64,000 bases of DNA from Periplaneta americana (taxonomy: Eukaryota > Arthropoda > Insecta > Blattodea > Blattidae): contig NC_091120.1 of NCBI RefSeq assembly GCF_040183065.1, forward strand, positions 16,696,708 to 16,760,707, given 5' to 3'. Every line of letters begins with the position of its first letter. The stretch's first letter is position 1. The translations under genes and the position numbers were made by a program. Under the pieces are notes generated by a model. That model saw only the letters and a program-made list of their open reading frames with translations. It was not told where the DNA came from and ran no database searches. Of the stretch, positions 50,722-61,855 are shown piece after piece.

Positions 50722-53638
50722 CTCAAATATTTCAGGTACCCAAAAATTAAGGCTAGAAAAAAGTGCGGCGGATTTGCCGGATATTAGCGGTGATTACTAG
50801 ATAAGGTGCGAGGATGCTACAGTTAAAAGGGCGGGCCTCTGAGTCGCTTCGTTCTCCTTGTGTAGAAAAAAGTCTGTTTTGGAAGGGCAAAATGACCATT
50901 TTTTGAAATTTTGCCGGCCTCTCCCGTCCAAACGCAGGAGGATAGAGAGTTGTCCTTTATACTGGAGATAGAGTTCGACGAGCTGTATTCAACGCACTCA
51001 TCGGCTTTGTTGTCACTACACGTAGTGCGGAGTTATGGCGGCAAGAAGGTCGGGGGAAGGGTGGTCCTAACCCTTCCCCTTTTTTTCTCGAAAATCAGAA
51101 AGTGTTCGTGATTGCCATTTTGATGCTATCGTGTAAGAAGCAAGGCAAGGGGGAATACAGGGCCGCATCCCGTTCCTCGGTATGGCCATTATTTCAGGAA
51201 TTAGAGACTCAAATATTTCAGGTACCCAAAAATTAAGGCTAGAAAAAAGTGCGGCTGATTTGCCGGATATTAGCGGTGATTACTAGATAAGGTGCGAGGA
51301 TGCTACAGTTAAAAGGGCGGGCCTCTGAGTCGCTTCGTTCTCCTTGTGTAGAAAAAAGTCTGTTTTGGAAGGGCAAAATGACCATTTTTTGAAATTTTGC
51401 CGGCCTCTCCCGTCCAAACGCAGGAGGATAGAGAGTTGTCCTTTATACTGGAGATAGAGTTCGACGAGCTGTATTCAACGCACTCATCGGCTTTGTTGTC
51501 ACTACACGTAGTGCGGAGTTATGGCGGCAAGAATGTCGGCGGAAGGGTGGTCTAAACCCTTCCCCTTTTTTTCTCGAAAATCAGAAAGTGTTCGCGATTG
51601 CCATTTTGATGCTATCGTGTAAGAAGCAAGTCAAGGGGGAATACAGGGCCGCATCCCGTTCCTCGGTATGGCCATTATTTCAGGAATTAGAGACTCAAAT
51701 ATTTCAGGTACCCAAAAATTAAGGCTAGAAAAAAGTGCGGCGGATTTGCCGGATATTAGCGGTGATTACTAGATAAGGTGCGAGGATGCTACAGTTAAAA
51801 GGGCGGGCCTCTGAGTCGCTTCGTTCTCCTTGTGTAGAAAAAAGTCTGTTTTGGAAGGGCAAAATGACCATTTTTTGAAATTTTGCCGGCCTCTCCCGTC
51901 CAAACGCAGGAGGATAGAGAGTTGTCCTTTATACTGGAGATAGAGTTCGACGAGCTGTATTCAACGCACTCATCGGCTTTGTTGTCACTACACGTAGTGC
52001 GGAGTTATGGCGGCAAGAAGGTCGGCGGAAGGGTGGTCTAAACCCTTCCCCTTTTTTTCTCGAAAATCAGAAAGTGTTCGCGATTGCCATTTTGATGCTA
52101 TCGTGTAAGAAGCAAATCAAGGGGGTATACAGGGCCGCGACCCGTGCCTCGGTATTGCCATTATTTCAGGAATTAGAGACTCAAATATTTCAGGTACCCA
52201 AAAATTAAGGCTAGAAAAAAGTGCGGCGGATTTGCCGGATATTAGCGGTGATTACTAGATAAGGTGCGAGGATGCTACTGTTAAAAGGGCGGGCCTCTGA
52301 GTCGCTTCGTTCTCCTTGTGTAGAAAAAAGTCTGTTTTGGAAGGGCAAAATGACCATTTTTTTGAAATTTTGCCGGCCTCTCCCGTCCAAACGCAGGAGG
52401 ATAGAGAGTTGTCCTTTATACTGGAGATAGAGTTCGACGAGCTGTATTCAACGCACTCATCGGCTTTGTTGTCACTTCACGTAGTGAGGAGTTTTGGCGG
52501 CAAGAACGTCGGCGGAAGGGTGGTCTAAACCCTTCCCCTTTTTTTCTCGAAAATCAGAAAGTGTTCGCGATTGCCATTTTGATGCTATCGTGTAAGAAGC
52601 AAGTCAAGGGGGAATACAGGGCCGCATCCCGTTCCTCGGTATGGCCATTATTTCAGGAATTAGAGACTCAAATATTACAGGTACCCAAACATTAAGGCTA
52701 GAAAAAAGTGCGGCGGATTTGCCGGATATTAGCGGTGATTACTAGATAAGGTGGGAGGATGCTACAGTTAAAAGGGCGGGCCTCTGAGTCGCTTCGTTCT
52801 CCTTGTGTAGAAAAAAGTCTGTTTTGGAAGGGCAAAATGACCATTTTTTGAAATTTTGCCGGCCTCTCCCGTCCAAACGCAGGAGGATAGAGAGTTGTCC
52901 TTTATACTGGCGATAGAGTTCACCGATCTGTATTCAACGCACTCATCGGCTTTGTTGTCCCTACACGTAGTGCGGAGTTATGGCGGCAAGAAGGTCGGCG
53001 GAAGGGTGGTCTAAACCCTTCCCCTTTTTTTCTCGAAAATCAGAAAGTGTTCGCGATTGCCATTTTGATGCTATCGTGTAAGAAGCAAGTCAAGGGGGAA
53101 TACAGGGCCGCATCCCGTTCCTCGGTATGGCCATTATTTCAGGAATTAGAGACTCAAATATTTCAGGTACCCAAAAATTAAGGCTAGAAAAAAGTGCGGC
53201 GGATTTGCCGGATATTAGCGGTGATTACTAGATAAGGTGCGAGGATGCTACAGTTAAAAGGGCGGGCCTCTGAGTCGCTTCGTTCTCCTTGTGTAGAAAA
53301 AAGTCTGTTTTGGAAGGGCAAAATGACCATTTTTTGAAATTTTGCCGGCCTCTCCCGTCCAAACGCAGGAGGATAGAGAGTTGTCCTTTATACTGGAGAT
53401 AGAGTTCGACGAGCTGTATTCAACGCACTCATCGGCTTTGTTGTCACTACACGTAGTGCGGAGTTATGGCGGCAAGAAGGTCGGCGGAAGGGTGGTCTAA
53501 ACCCTTCCCCTTTTTTTCTCGAAAATCAGAAAGTGTTCGCGATTGCCATTTTGATGCTATCGTGTAAGAAGCAAGTCAAGGGGGTTTAGAGGGCCGCATC
53601 CCGTTCCTCGGTATGGCCATTATTTCAGGAATTAGACA
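50722..53638 (+). repeat. Six-monomer higher-order repeat, copy 2 (2917 bp)
   Basis: All markers of copy 1 recur 2917 bp downstream (for example GCGACCCGTGCC near 52136, TTCACCGATCTG near 52918, TTAGACACTC near 53633). Beyond the single C/T noted for copy 1, I saw no differences in the parts compared. Confidence 0.92.
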
Positions 53639-55393
53639 CTCAAATATTTCAGGTACCCAAAAATTAAGGCTAGAAAAAAGTGCGGCGGATTTGCCGGATA
53701 TTAGCGGTGATTACTAGATAAGGTGCGAGGATGCTACAGTTAAAAGGGCGGGCCTCTGAGTCGCTTCGTTCTCCTTGTGTAGAAAAAAGTCTGTTTTGGA
53801 AGGGCAAAATGACCATTTTTTGAAATTTTGCCGGCCTCTCCCGTCCAAACGCAGGAGGATAGAGAGTTGTCCTTTATACTGGAGATAGAGTTCGACGAGC
53901 TGTATTCAACGCACTCATCGGCTTTGTTGTCACTACACGTAGTGCGGAGTTATGGCGGCAAGAAGGTCGGGGGAAGGGTGGTCCTAACCCTTCCCCTTTT
54001 TTTCTCGAAAATCAGAAAGTGTTCGTGATTGCCATTTTGATGCTATCGTGTAAGAAGCAAGGCAAGGGGGAATACAGGGCCGCATCCCGTTCCTCGGTAT
54101 GGCCATTATTTCAGGAATTAGAGACTCAAATATTTCAGGTACCCAAAAATTAAGGCTAGAAAAAAGTGCGGCTGATTTGCCGGATATTAGCGGTGATTAC
54201 TAGATAAGGTGCGAGGATGCTACAGTTAAAAGGGCGGGCCTCTGAGTCGCTTCGTTCTCCTTGTGTAGAAAAAAGTCTGTTTTGGAAGGGCAAAATGACC
54301 ATTTTTTGAAATTTTGCCGGCCTCTCCCGTCCAAACGCAGGAGGATAGAGAGTTGTCCTTTATACTGGAGATAGAGTTCGACGAGCTGTATTCAACGCAC
54401 TCATCGGCTTTGTTGTCACTACACGTAGTGCGGAGTTATGGCGGCAAGAATGTCGGCGGAAGGGTGGTCTAAACCCTTCCCCTTTTTTTCTCGAAAATCA
54501 GAAAGTGTTCGCGATTGCCATTTTGATGCTATCGTGTAAGAAGCAAGTCAAGGGGGAATACAGGGCCGCATCCCGTTCCTCGGTATGGCCATTATTTCAG
54601 GAATTAGAGACTCAAATATTTCAGGTACCCAAAAATTAAGGCTAGAAAAAAGTGCGGCGGATTTGCCGGATATTAGCGGTGATTACTAGATAAGGTGCGA
54701 GGATGCTACAGTTAAAAGGGCGGGCCTCTGAGTCGCTTCGTTCTCCTTGTGTAGAAAAAAGTCTGTTTTGGAAGGGCAAAATGACCATTTTTTGAAATTT
54801 TGCCGGCCTCTCCCGTCCAAACGCAGGAGGATAGAGAGTTGTCCTTTATACTGGAGATAGAGTTCGACGAGCTGTATTCAACGCACTCATCGGCTTTGTT
54901 GTCACTACACGTAGTGCGGAGTTATGGCGGCAAGAAGGTCGGCGGAAGGGTGGTCTAAACCCTTCCCCTTTTTTTCTCGAAAATCAGAAAGTGTTCGCGA
55001 TTGCCATTTTGATGCTATCGTGTAAGAAGCAAATCAAGGGGGTATACAGGGCCGCGACCCGTGCCTCGGTATTGCCATTATTTCAGGAATTAGAGACTCA
55101 AATATTTCAGGTACCCAAAAATTAAGGCTAGAAAAAAGTGCGGCGGATTTGCCGGATATTAGCGGTGATTACTAGATAAGGTGCGAGGATGCTACTGTTA
55201 AAAGGGCGGGCCTCTGAGTCGCTTCGTTCTCCTTGTGTAGAAAAAAGTCTGTTTTGGAAGGGCAAAATGACCATTTTTTTGAAATTTTGCCGGCCTCTCC
55301 CGTCCAAACGCAGGAGGATAGAGAGTTGTCCTTTATACTGGAGATAGAGTTCGACGAGCTGTATTCAACGCACTCATCGGCTTTGTTGTCACT
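53639..55393 (+). repeat. Six-monomer higher-order repeat, partial copy 3 (~1755 bp)
   Basis: Follows copies 1 and 2 at the same 2917-bp offset until 55393. There the expected TTCACGTAGTGAGG variant is replaced by the standard TACACGTAGTGCGG, and the array continues with other B monomers. Confidence 0.9.
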
Positions 55394-57082
55394 ACACGTA
55401 GTGCGGAGTTATGGCGGCAAGAAGGTCGGCGGAAGGGTGGTCTAAACCCTTCCCCTTTTTTTCTCGAAAATCAGAAAGTGTTCGCGATTGCCATTTTGAT
55501 GCTATCGTGTAAGAAGCAAGTCAAGGGGGTATACAGGGCCGCATCCCGTTCCTCGGTATGGCCATTATTTCAGGAATTAGAGACTCAAATATTTCAGGTA
55601 CCCAAAAATTAAGGCTAGAAAAATGTGCGGCGGATTTGCCGGATATTAGCGGTGATTACTAGATAAGGTGCGAGGATGCTCCAGTTAAAAGGGCGGGCCT
55701 CTGAGTCGCTTCGTTCTCCTTGTGTAGAAAAAAGTCTGTTTTGGAAGGGCAAAATGACCATTTTTTGAAATTTTGCCGGCCTCTCCCGTCCAAACGCAGG
55801 AGGATAGAGAGTTCTCCTTTATACTGGAGAGAGAGTTCGACGAGCTGTATTCAACACACTCATCGGCTTTGTTGTCACTACACGTAGTGCGGAGTTATGG
55901 CGGCAAGAAGGTCGGCGGAAGGGTGGTCTAAACCCTTCCCCTTTTTTTCTCGAAAATCAGAAAGTGTTCGCGATTGCCATTTTGATGCTATCGTGTAAGA
56001 AGCAAGTCAAGGGGGAATACAGGGCCGCATCCCGTTCCTCGGTATGGCCATTATTTCAGGAATTAGAGACTCAAATATTTCAGGTACCCAAAAATTAAGG
56101 CTAGAAAAAAGTGCGGCGGATTTGCCGGATATTAGCGGTGATTACTAGATAAGGTGCGAGGATGCTACAGTTAAAAGGGCGGGCCTCTGAGTCGTTTCGT
56201 TCTCCTTGTGTAGAAAAAAGTCTGTTTTGGAAGGGCAAAATGACCATTTTTTGAAATTTTGCCGGCCTCTCCCGTCCAAACGCAGGAGGATAGAGAGTTG
56301 TCCTTTATACTGGAGATAGAGTTCGACGAGCTGTATTCAACGCACTCATCGGCTTTGTTGTCACTACACGTAGTGCGGAGTTATGGCGGCAAGAAGGTCG
56401 GCGGAAGGGTGGTCTAAACCCTTCCCCTTTTTTTCTCGAAAATCAGAAAGTGTTCGCGATTGCCATTTTGATGCTATCGTGTAAGAAGCAAGTCAAGGGG
56501 GTATACAGGGCCGCGTCCCGTTCCTCGGTATTGCCATTATTTCAGGAATTAGAGACTCAAATATTTCAGGTACCCAAAAATTAAGGCTAGAAAAAAGTGC
56601 GGCGGATTTGCCGGATATTAGCGGTGATTACTAGATAAGGTGCGAGGATGCTACAGTTAAAAGGGCGGGCCTCTGAGTCGCTTCGTTCTCCTTGTGTAGA
56701 AAAAAGTCTGTTTTGGAAGGGCAAAATGACCATTTTTTGAAATTTTGCCGGCCTCTCCCGTCCAAACGCAGGAGGATAGAGAGTTGTCCTTTATACTGGA
56801 GATAGAGTTCGACGAGCTGTATTCAACGCACTCATCGGCTTTGTTGTCACTACACGTAGTGCGGAGTTATGGCGGCAAGAAGGTCGGCGGAAGGGTGGTC
56901 TAAACCCTTCCCCTTTTTTTCTCGAAAATCAGAAAGTGTTCGCGATTGCCATTTTGATGCTATCGTGTAAGAAGCAAGTCAAGGGGGTATACAGGGCCGC
57001 ATCCCGTTCCTCGGTATGGCCATTATTTCAGGAATTAGTGACTCAAATATTTCAGGTACCCAAAAATTAAGGCTAGAAAAAA

Positions 57083-57543
57083 GTGCGGCGGATTTGCCGG
57101 ATATTAGCGGTGCTTACTAGATAAGGTGCGAGGATGCTATAGTTAAAAGGGCGGGCCTCTGAGTCGCTTCGTTCTCCTTGTGTAGAAATAAGTCTGTTTT
57201 GGAAGGGCAAAATGACCATTTTTTGAAATTTTGCCGGCCTCTCCCGTCCAAACGCAGGAGGATAGAGAGTTGTCCTTTATACTGGAGATAGAGTTCGACG
57301 AGCTGTATTCAACGCACTCATCGGCTTTGTTGTCACTACACGTAGTGCGGAGTTATGGCGGCAAGAAGGTCCCCTTTTTTTCTCGAAAATCAGAAAGTGT
57401 TCGCGATTGCCATTTTGATGCTATCGTGTAAGAAGCAAGTCAAGGGGGTATACAGGGCCGCATCCCGTTCCTCGGTATGGCCATTATTTCAGGAATTAGA
57501 GACTCAAATATTTCAGGTACCCAAAAATTAAGGCTAGAAAAAA
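57083..57543 (+). repeat. Shortened B monomer, 25-bp hairpin deletion (copy)
   Basis: AAGGTCCCC lies at 57367-57375 and the monomer is 461 bp. Its neighbourhood matches 44470-44931 at offset 12613, so it is inherited by duplication. A private change, GTGCTTACTAG, lies near 57110. Confidence 0.88.
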
Positions 57544-59001
57544 GTGCGGCGGATTTGCCGGATATTAGCGGTGATTACTAGATAAGGTGCAAGGATGCTA
57601 CAGTTAAAAGGGCGGGCCTCTGAGTCGCTTCGTTCTCCTTGTGTAGAAAAAAGTCTGTTTTGGAAGGGCAAAATGACCATTTTTTGAAATTTTGCCGGCC
57701 TCTCCCGTCCAAACGCAGGAGGATAGAGAGTTGTCCTTTATACTGGAGATAGAGTTCGACGAGCTGTATTCAACGCACTCATCGGCTTTGTTGTCACTTC
57801 ACGTAGTGAGGAGTTTTGGCGGCAAGAACGTCGGCGGAAGGGTGGTCTAAACCCTTCCCCTTTTTTTCTCGAAAATCAGAAAGTGTTCGCGATTGCCATT
57901 TTGATGCTATCGTGTAAGAAGCAAGTCAAGGGGGTATACAGGGCCGCATCCCGTTCCACGGTATGGCCATTATTTCAGGAATTAGAGACTCAAATATTTC
58001 AGGTACCCAAAAATTAAGGCTAGAAAAAAGTGCGGGGGATTTGCCGGATATTAGCGGTGATTACTAGATAAGGTGCGAGGATGCTACAGTTAAAAGGGCG
58101 GGCCTCTGAGTCACTTCGTTCTCCTTGTGTAGAAAAAAGTCTGTTTTGGAAGGGCAAAATGACCATTTTTTTAAATTTTGCCGGCCTCTCCCGTCCAAAC
58201 GCAGGAGGATAGAGAGTTGTCCTTTATACTGGCGATAGAGTTCACCGAGCTGTATTCAACGCACTCATCGGCTTTGTTGTCACTACACGTAGTGCGGAGT
58301 TATGGCGGAAAGAAGGTCGGCGGAAGGGTGGTCTAAACCCTTCCCCTTTTTTTCTCGAAAATCAGAAAGTGTTCGCGATTGCCATTTTGATGCTATCGTG
58401 TAAGAAGCAAGTCAAGGGGGAATACAGGGCCGCATCCCGTTCCTCGGTATGGCCATTATTTCAGGAATTAGAGACTCAAATATTTCAGGTACCCAAAAAT
58501 TAAGGCTAGAAAAAAGTGCGGCGGATTTGCCGGATATTAGCGGTGATTACTAGATAAGGTGCGAGGATGCTACAGTTAAAAGGGCGGGCCTCTGAGTCGC
58601 TTCGTTCTCCTTGTGTAGAAAAAAGTCTGTTTTGGAAGGGCAAAATGACCATTTTTTGACATTTTGCCGGCCTCTCCCGTCCAAACGCAGGAGGATAGAG
58701 AGTTGTCCTTTATACTGGAGATAGAGTTCGACGAGCTGTATTCAACGCACTCATCGGCTTTGTTGTCACTACACGTAGTGCGGAGTTATGGCGGCAAGAA
58801 GGTCGGCGGAAGGGTGGTCTAAACCCTCCCCCTTTTTTTCTCGAAAATCAGAAAGTGTTCGCGATTGCCATTTTGATGCTATTGTGTAAGAAGCAAGTCA
58901 AGGGGGTTTAGAGGGCCGCATCCCGTTCCTCGGTATGGCCATTATTTCAGGAATTAGAGACTCAAATATTTCAGGTACCCAAAAATTAAGGCTAGAAAAA
59001 A

Positions 59002-59449
59002 GTGCGGGGGATTTGCCGGATATTAGCGGTGATTACTAGATAAGGTGCGAGGATGCTACAGTTAAAAGGGCGGGCCTCTGAGTCGTTTCGTTCTCCTTGT
59101 GTAGAAAAAAGTCTGTTTTGGAAGGGCAAAATGACCATTTTTTGAAATTTTGCCGGCCTCTCCCGTCCAAACGCAGGAGGATAGAGAGTTGTCCTTTATG
59201 CTGGAGATAGAGTTCGACGAGCTGTATTCAACGCACTCATCGGCTTTCTTGTCCCTACACGTAGTGCGGAGTTATGGCGGCAAGAAGGTCGAAAATCAGA
59301 AAGTGTTCGCGATTGCCATTTTGATGCTATCGTGTAAGAAGCAAGTCAAGGGGGTATACAGGGCCGCATCCCGTTCCACGGTATGGCCATTATTTCAGGA
59401 ATTAGAGACTCAAATATTTCAGGTACCCAAAAATTAAGGCTAGAAAAAA
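59002..59449 (+). repeat. Shortened B monomer, 38-bp hairpin and T-run deletion
   Basis: AAGGTCGAAAATCAG at about 59286-59300 lacks the whole stem-loop and T-run, and the monomer is 448 bp. TCG is shared at both deletion ends. I saw no other copy of this exact junction. The GGCTTTCTTG variant lies just upstream at 59241-59250. Confidence 0.9.
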
Positions 59450-61393
59450 GTGCGGGGGATTTGCCGGATATTAGCGGTGATTACTAGATAAGGTGCGAGG
59501 ATGCTACAGTTAAAAGGGCGGGCCTCTGAGTCACTTCGTTCTCCTTGTGTAGAAAAAAGTCTGTTTTGGAAGGGCAAAATGACCATTTTTTGAAATTTTG
59601 CCGGCCTCTCCCGTCCAAACGCAGGAGGATAGAGAGTTGTCCTTTATACTGGAGATAGAGTTCGACGAGCTGTATTCAACGCACTCATCGGCTTTGTTGT
59701 CACTACACGTAGTGCGGAGTTATGGCGGCAAGAAGGTCGGCGGAAGGGTGGTCTAAACCCTTCCCCTTTTTTTCTCGAAAATCAGAAAGTGTTCGCGATT
59801 GCCATTTTGATGCTATCGTGTAAGAAGCAAGTCAAGGGGGAATACAGGGCCGCATCCCGTTCCTCGGTATGGCCATTATTTCAGGAATTAGAGACTCAAA
59901 TATTTCAGGTACCCAAAAATTAAGGCTAGAAAAAAGTGCGGCGGATTTGCCGGATATTAGCGGTGATTACTAGATAAGGTGCGAGGATGCTACAGTTAAA
60001 AGGGCGGGCCTCTGAGTCGTTTCGTTCTCCTTGTGTAGAAAAAAGTCTGTTTTGGAAGGGCAAAATGACCATTTTTTGAAATTTTGCCGGCCTCTCCCGT
60101 CCAAACGCAGGAGGATAGAGAGTTGTCCTTTATACTGGAGATAGAGTTCGACGAGCTGTATTCAACGCACTCATCGGCTTTGTTGTCACTACACGTAGTG
60201 CGGAGTTATGGCGGCAAGAAGGTCGGCGGAAGGGTGGTCTAAACCCTTCCCCTTTTTTTCTCGAAAATCAGAAAGTGTTCGCGATTGCCATTTTGATGCT
60301 ATCGTGTAAGAAGCAAGTCAAGGGGGTATACAGGGCCGCATCCCGTTCCTCGGTATGGCCATTATTTCAGGAATTAGAGACTCAAATATTTCAGGTACCC
60401 AAAAATTAAGGCTAGAAAAAAGTGCGGCTGATTTGCCGGATATTAGCGGTGATTACTAGATAAGGTGCGAGGATGCTACAGTTAAAAGGGCGGGCCTCTG
60501 AGTCGCTTCGTTCTCCTTGTGTAGAAAAAAGTCTGTTTTGGAAGGGCAAAATGACCATTTTTTGACATTTTTCCGGCCTCTCCCGTCCAAACGCAGGAGG
60601 ATAGAGAGTTGTCCTTTATACTGGAGATAGAGTTCGACGAGCTGTATTCAACGCACTCATCGGCTTTGTTGTCACTACACGTAGTGCGGAGTTATGGCGG
60701 CAAGAAGGTCGGCGGAAGGGTGGTCTAAACCCTTCCCCTTTTTTTCTCGAAAATCAGAAAGTGTTCGCGATTGCCATTTTGATGCTATCGTGTAAGAAGC
60801 AAGTCAAGGGGGTATACAGGGTCGCGTCCCGTTCCTCGGTATTGCCATTATTTCAGGAATTAGAGACTCAAATATTTCAGGTACCCAAAAATTAAGGCTA
60901 GAAAAAAGTGCGGCGGATTTGCCGGATATTAGCGGTGATTACTAGATAAGGTGCGAGGATGCTACAGTTAAAAGGGCGGGCCTCTGAGTCGCTTCGTTCT
61001 CCTTGTGTAGAAAAAAGTCTGTTTTGGAAGGGCAAAATGACCATTTTTTGAAATTTTGCCGGCCTCTCCCGTCCAAACGCAGGAGGATAGAGAGTTGTCC
61101 TTTATACTGGAGATAGAGTTCGACGAGCTGTATTCAACGCACTCATCGGCTTTGTTGTCACTACACGTAGTGCGGAGTTATGGCGGCAAGAAGGTCGGGG
61201 GAAGGGTGGTCTTAACCCTTCCCCTTTTTTTCTCGAAAATCAGAAAGTGTTCGTGATTGCCATTTTGATGCTATCGTGTAAGAAGCAAGGCAAGGGGGAA
61301 TACAGGGCCGCATCCCGTTCCTCGGTATGGCCATTATTTCAGGAATTAGAGACTCAAATATTTCAGGTACCCAAAAATTAAGGCTAGAAAAAA

Positions 61394-61855
61394 GTGCGGC
61401 TGATTTGCCGGATATTAGCGGTGATTACTAGATAAGGTGCGAGGATGCTACAGTTAAAAGGGCGGGCCTCTGAGTCGCTTCGTTCTCCTTGTGTAGAAAA
61501 AAGTCTGTTTTGGAAGGGCAAAATGACCATTTTTTGAAATTTTGCCGGCCTCTCCCGTCCAAACGCAGGAGGATAGAGAGTTGTCCTTTATACATGGAAA
61601 TAGAGTTCGACGAGCTGTATTCAACGCACTCATCGGCTTTGTTGTCACTACACGTAGTGCGGAGTTATGGCGGCAAGAAGGTCCCCTTTTTTTCTCGAAA
61701 ATCAGAAAGTGTTCGCGATTGCCATTTTGATGCTATCGTGTAAGAAGCAAGTCAAGGGGGTATACAGGGCCGCATCCCGTTCCTCGGTATGGCCATTATT
61801 TCAGGAATTAGAGACTCAAATATTTCAGGTACCCAAAAATTAAGGCTAGAAAAAA
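61394..61855 (+). repeat. Shortened B monomer, 25-bp hairpin deletion (third copy)
   Basis: AAGGTCCCC lies at 61679-61687. A private change, TATACATGGAAATAG (near 61591), adds one base, which creates extra overlapping short frames; these are not genes. Confidence 0.88.
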
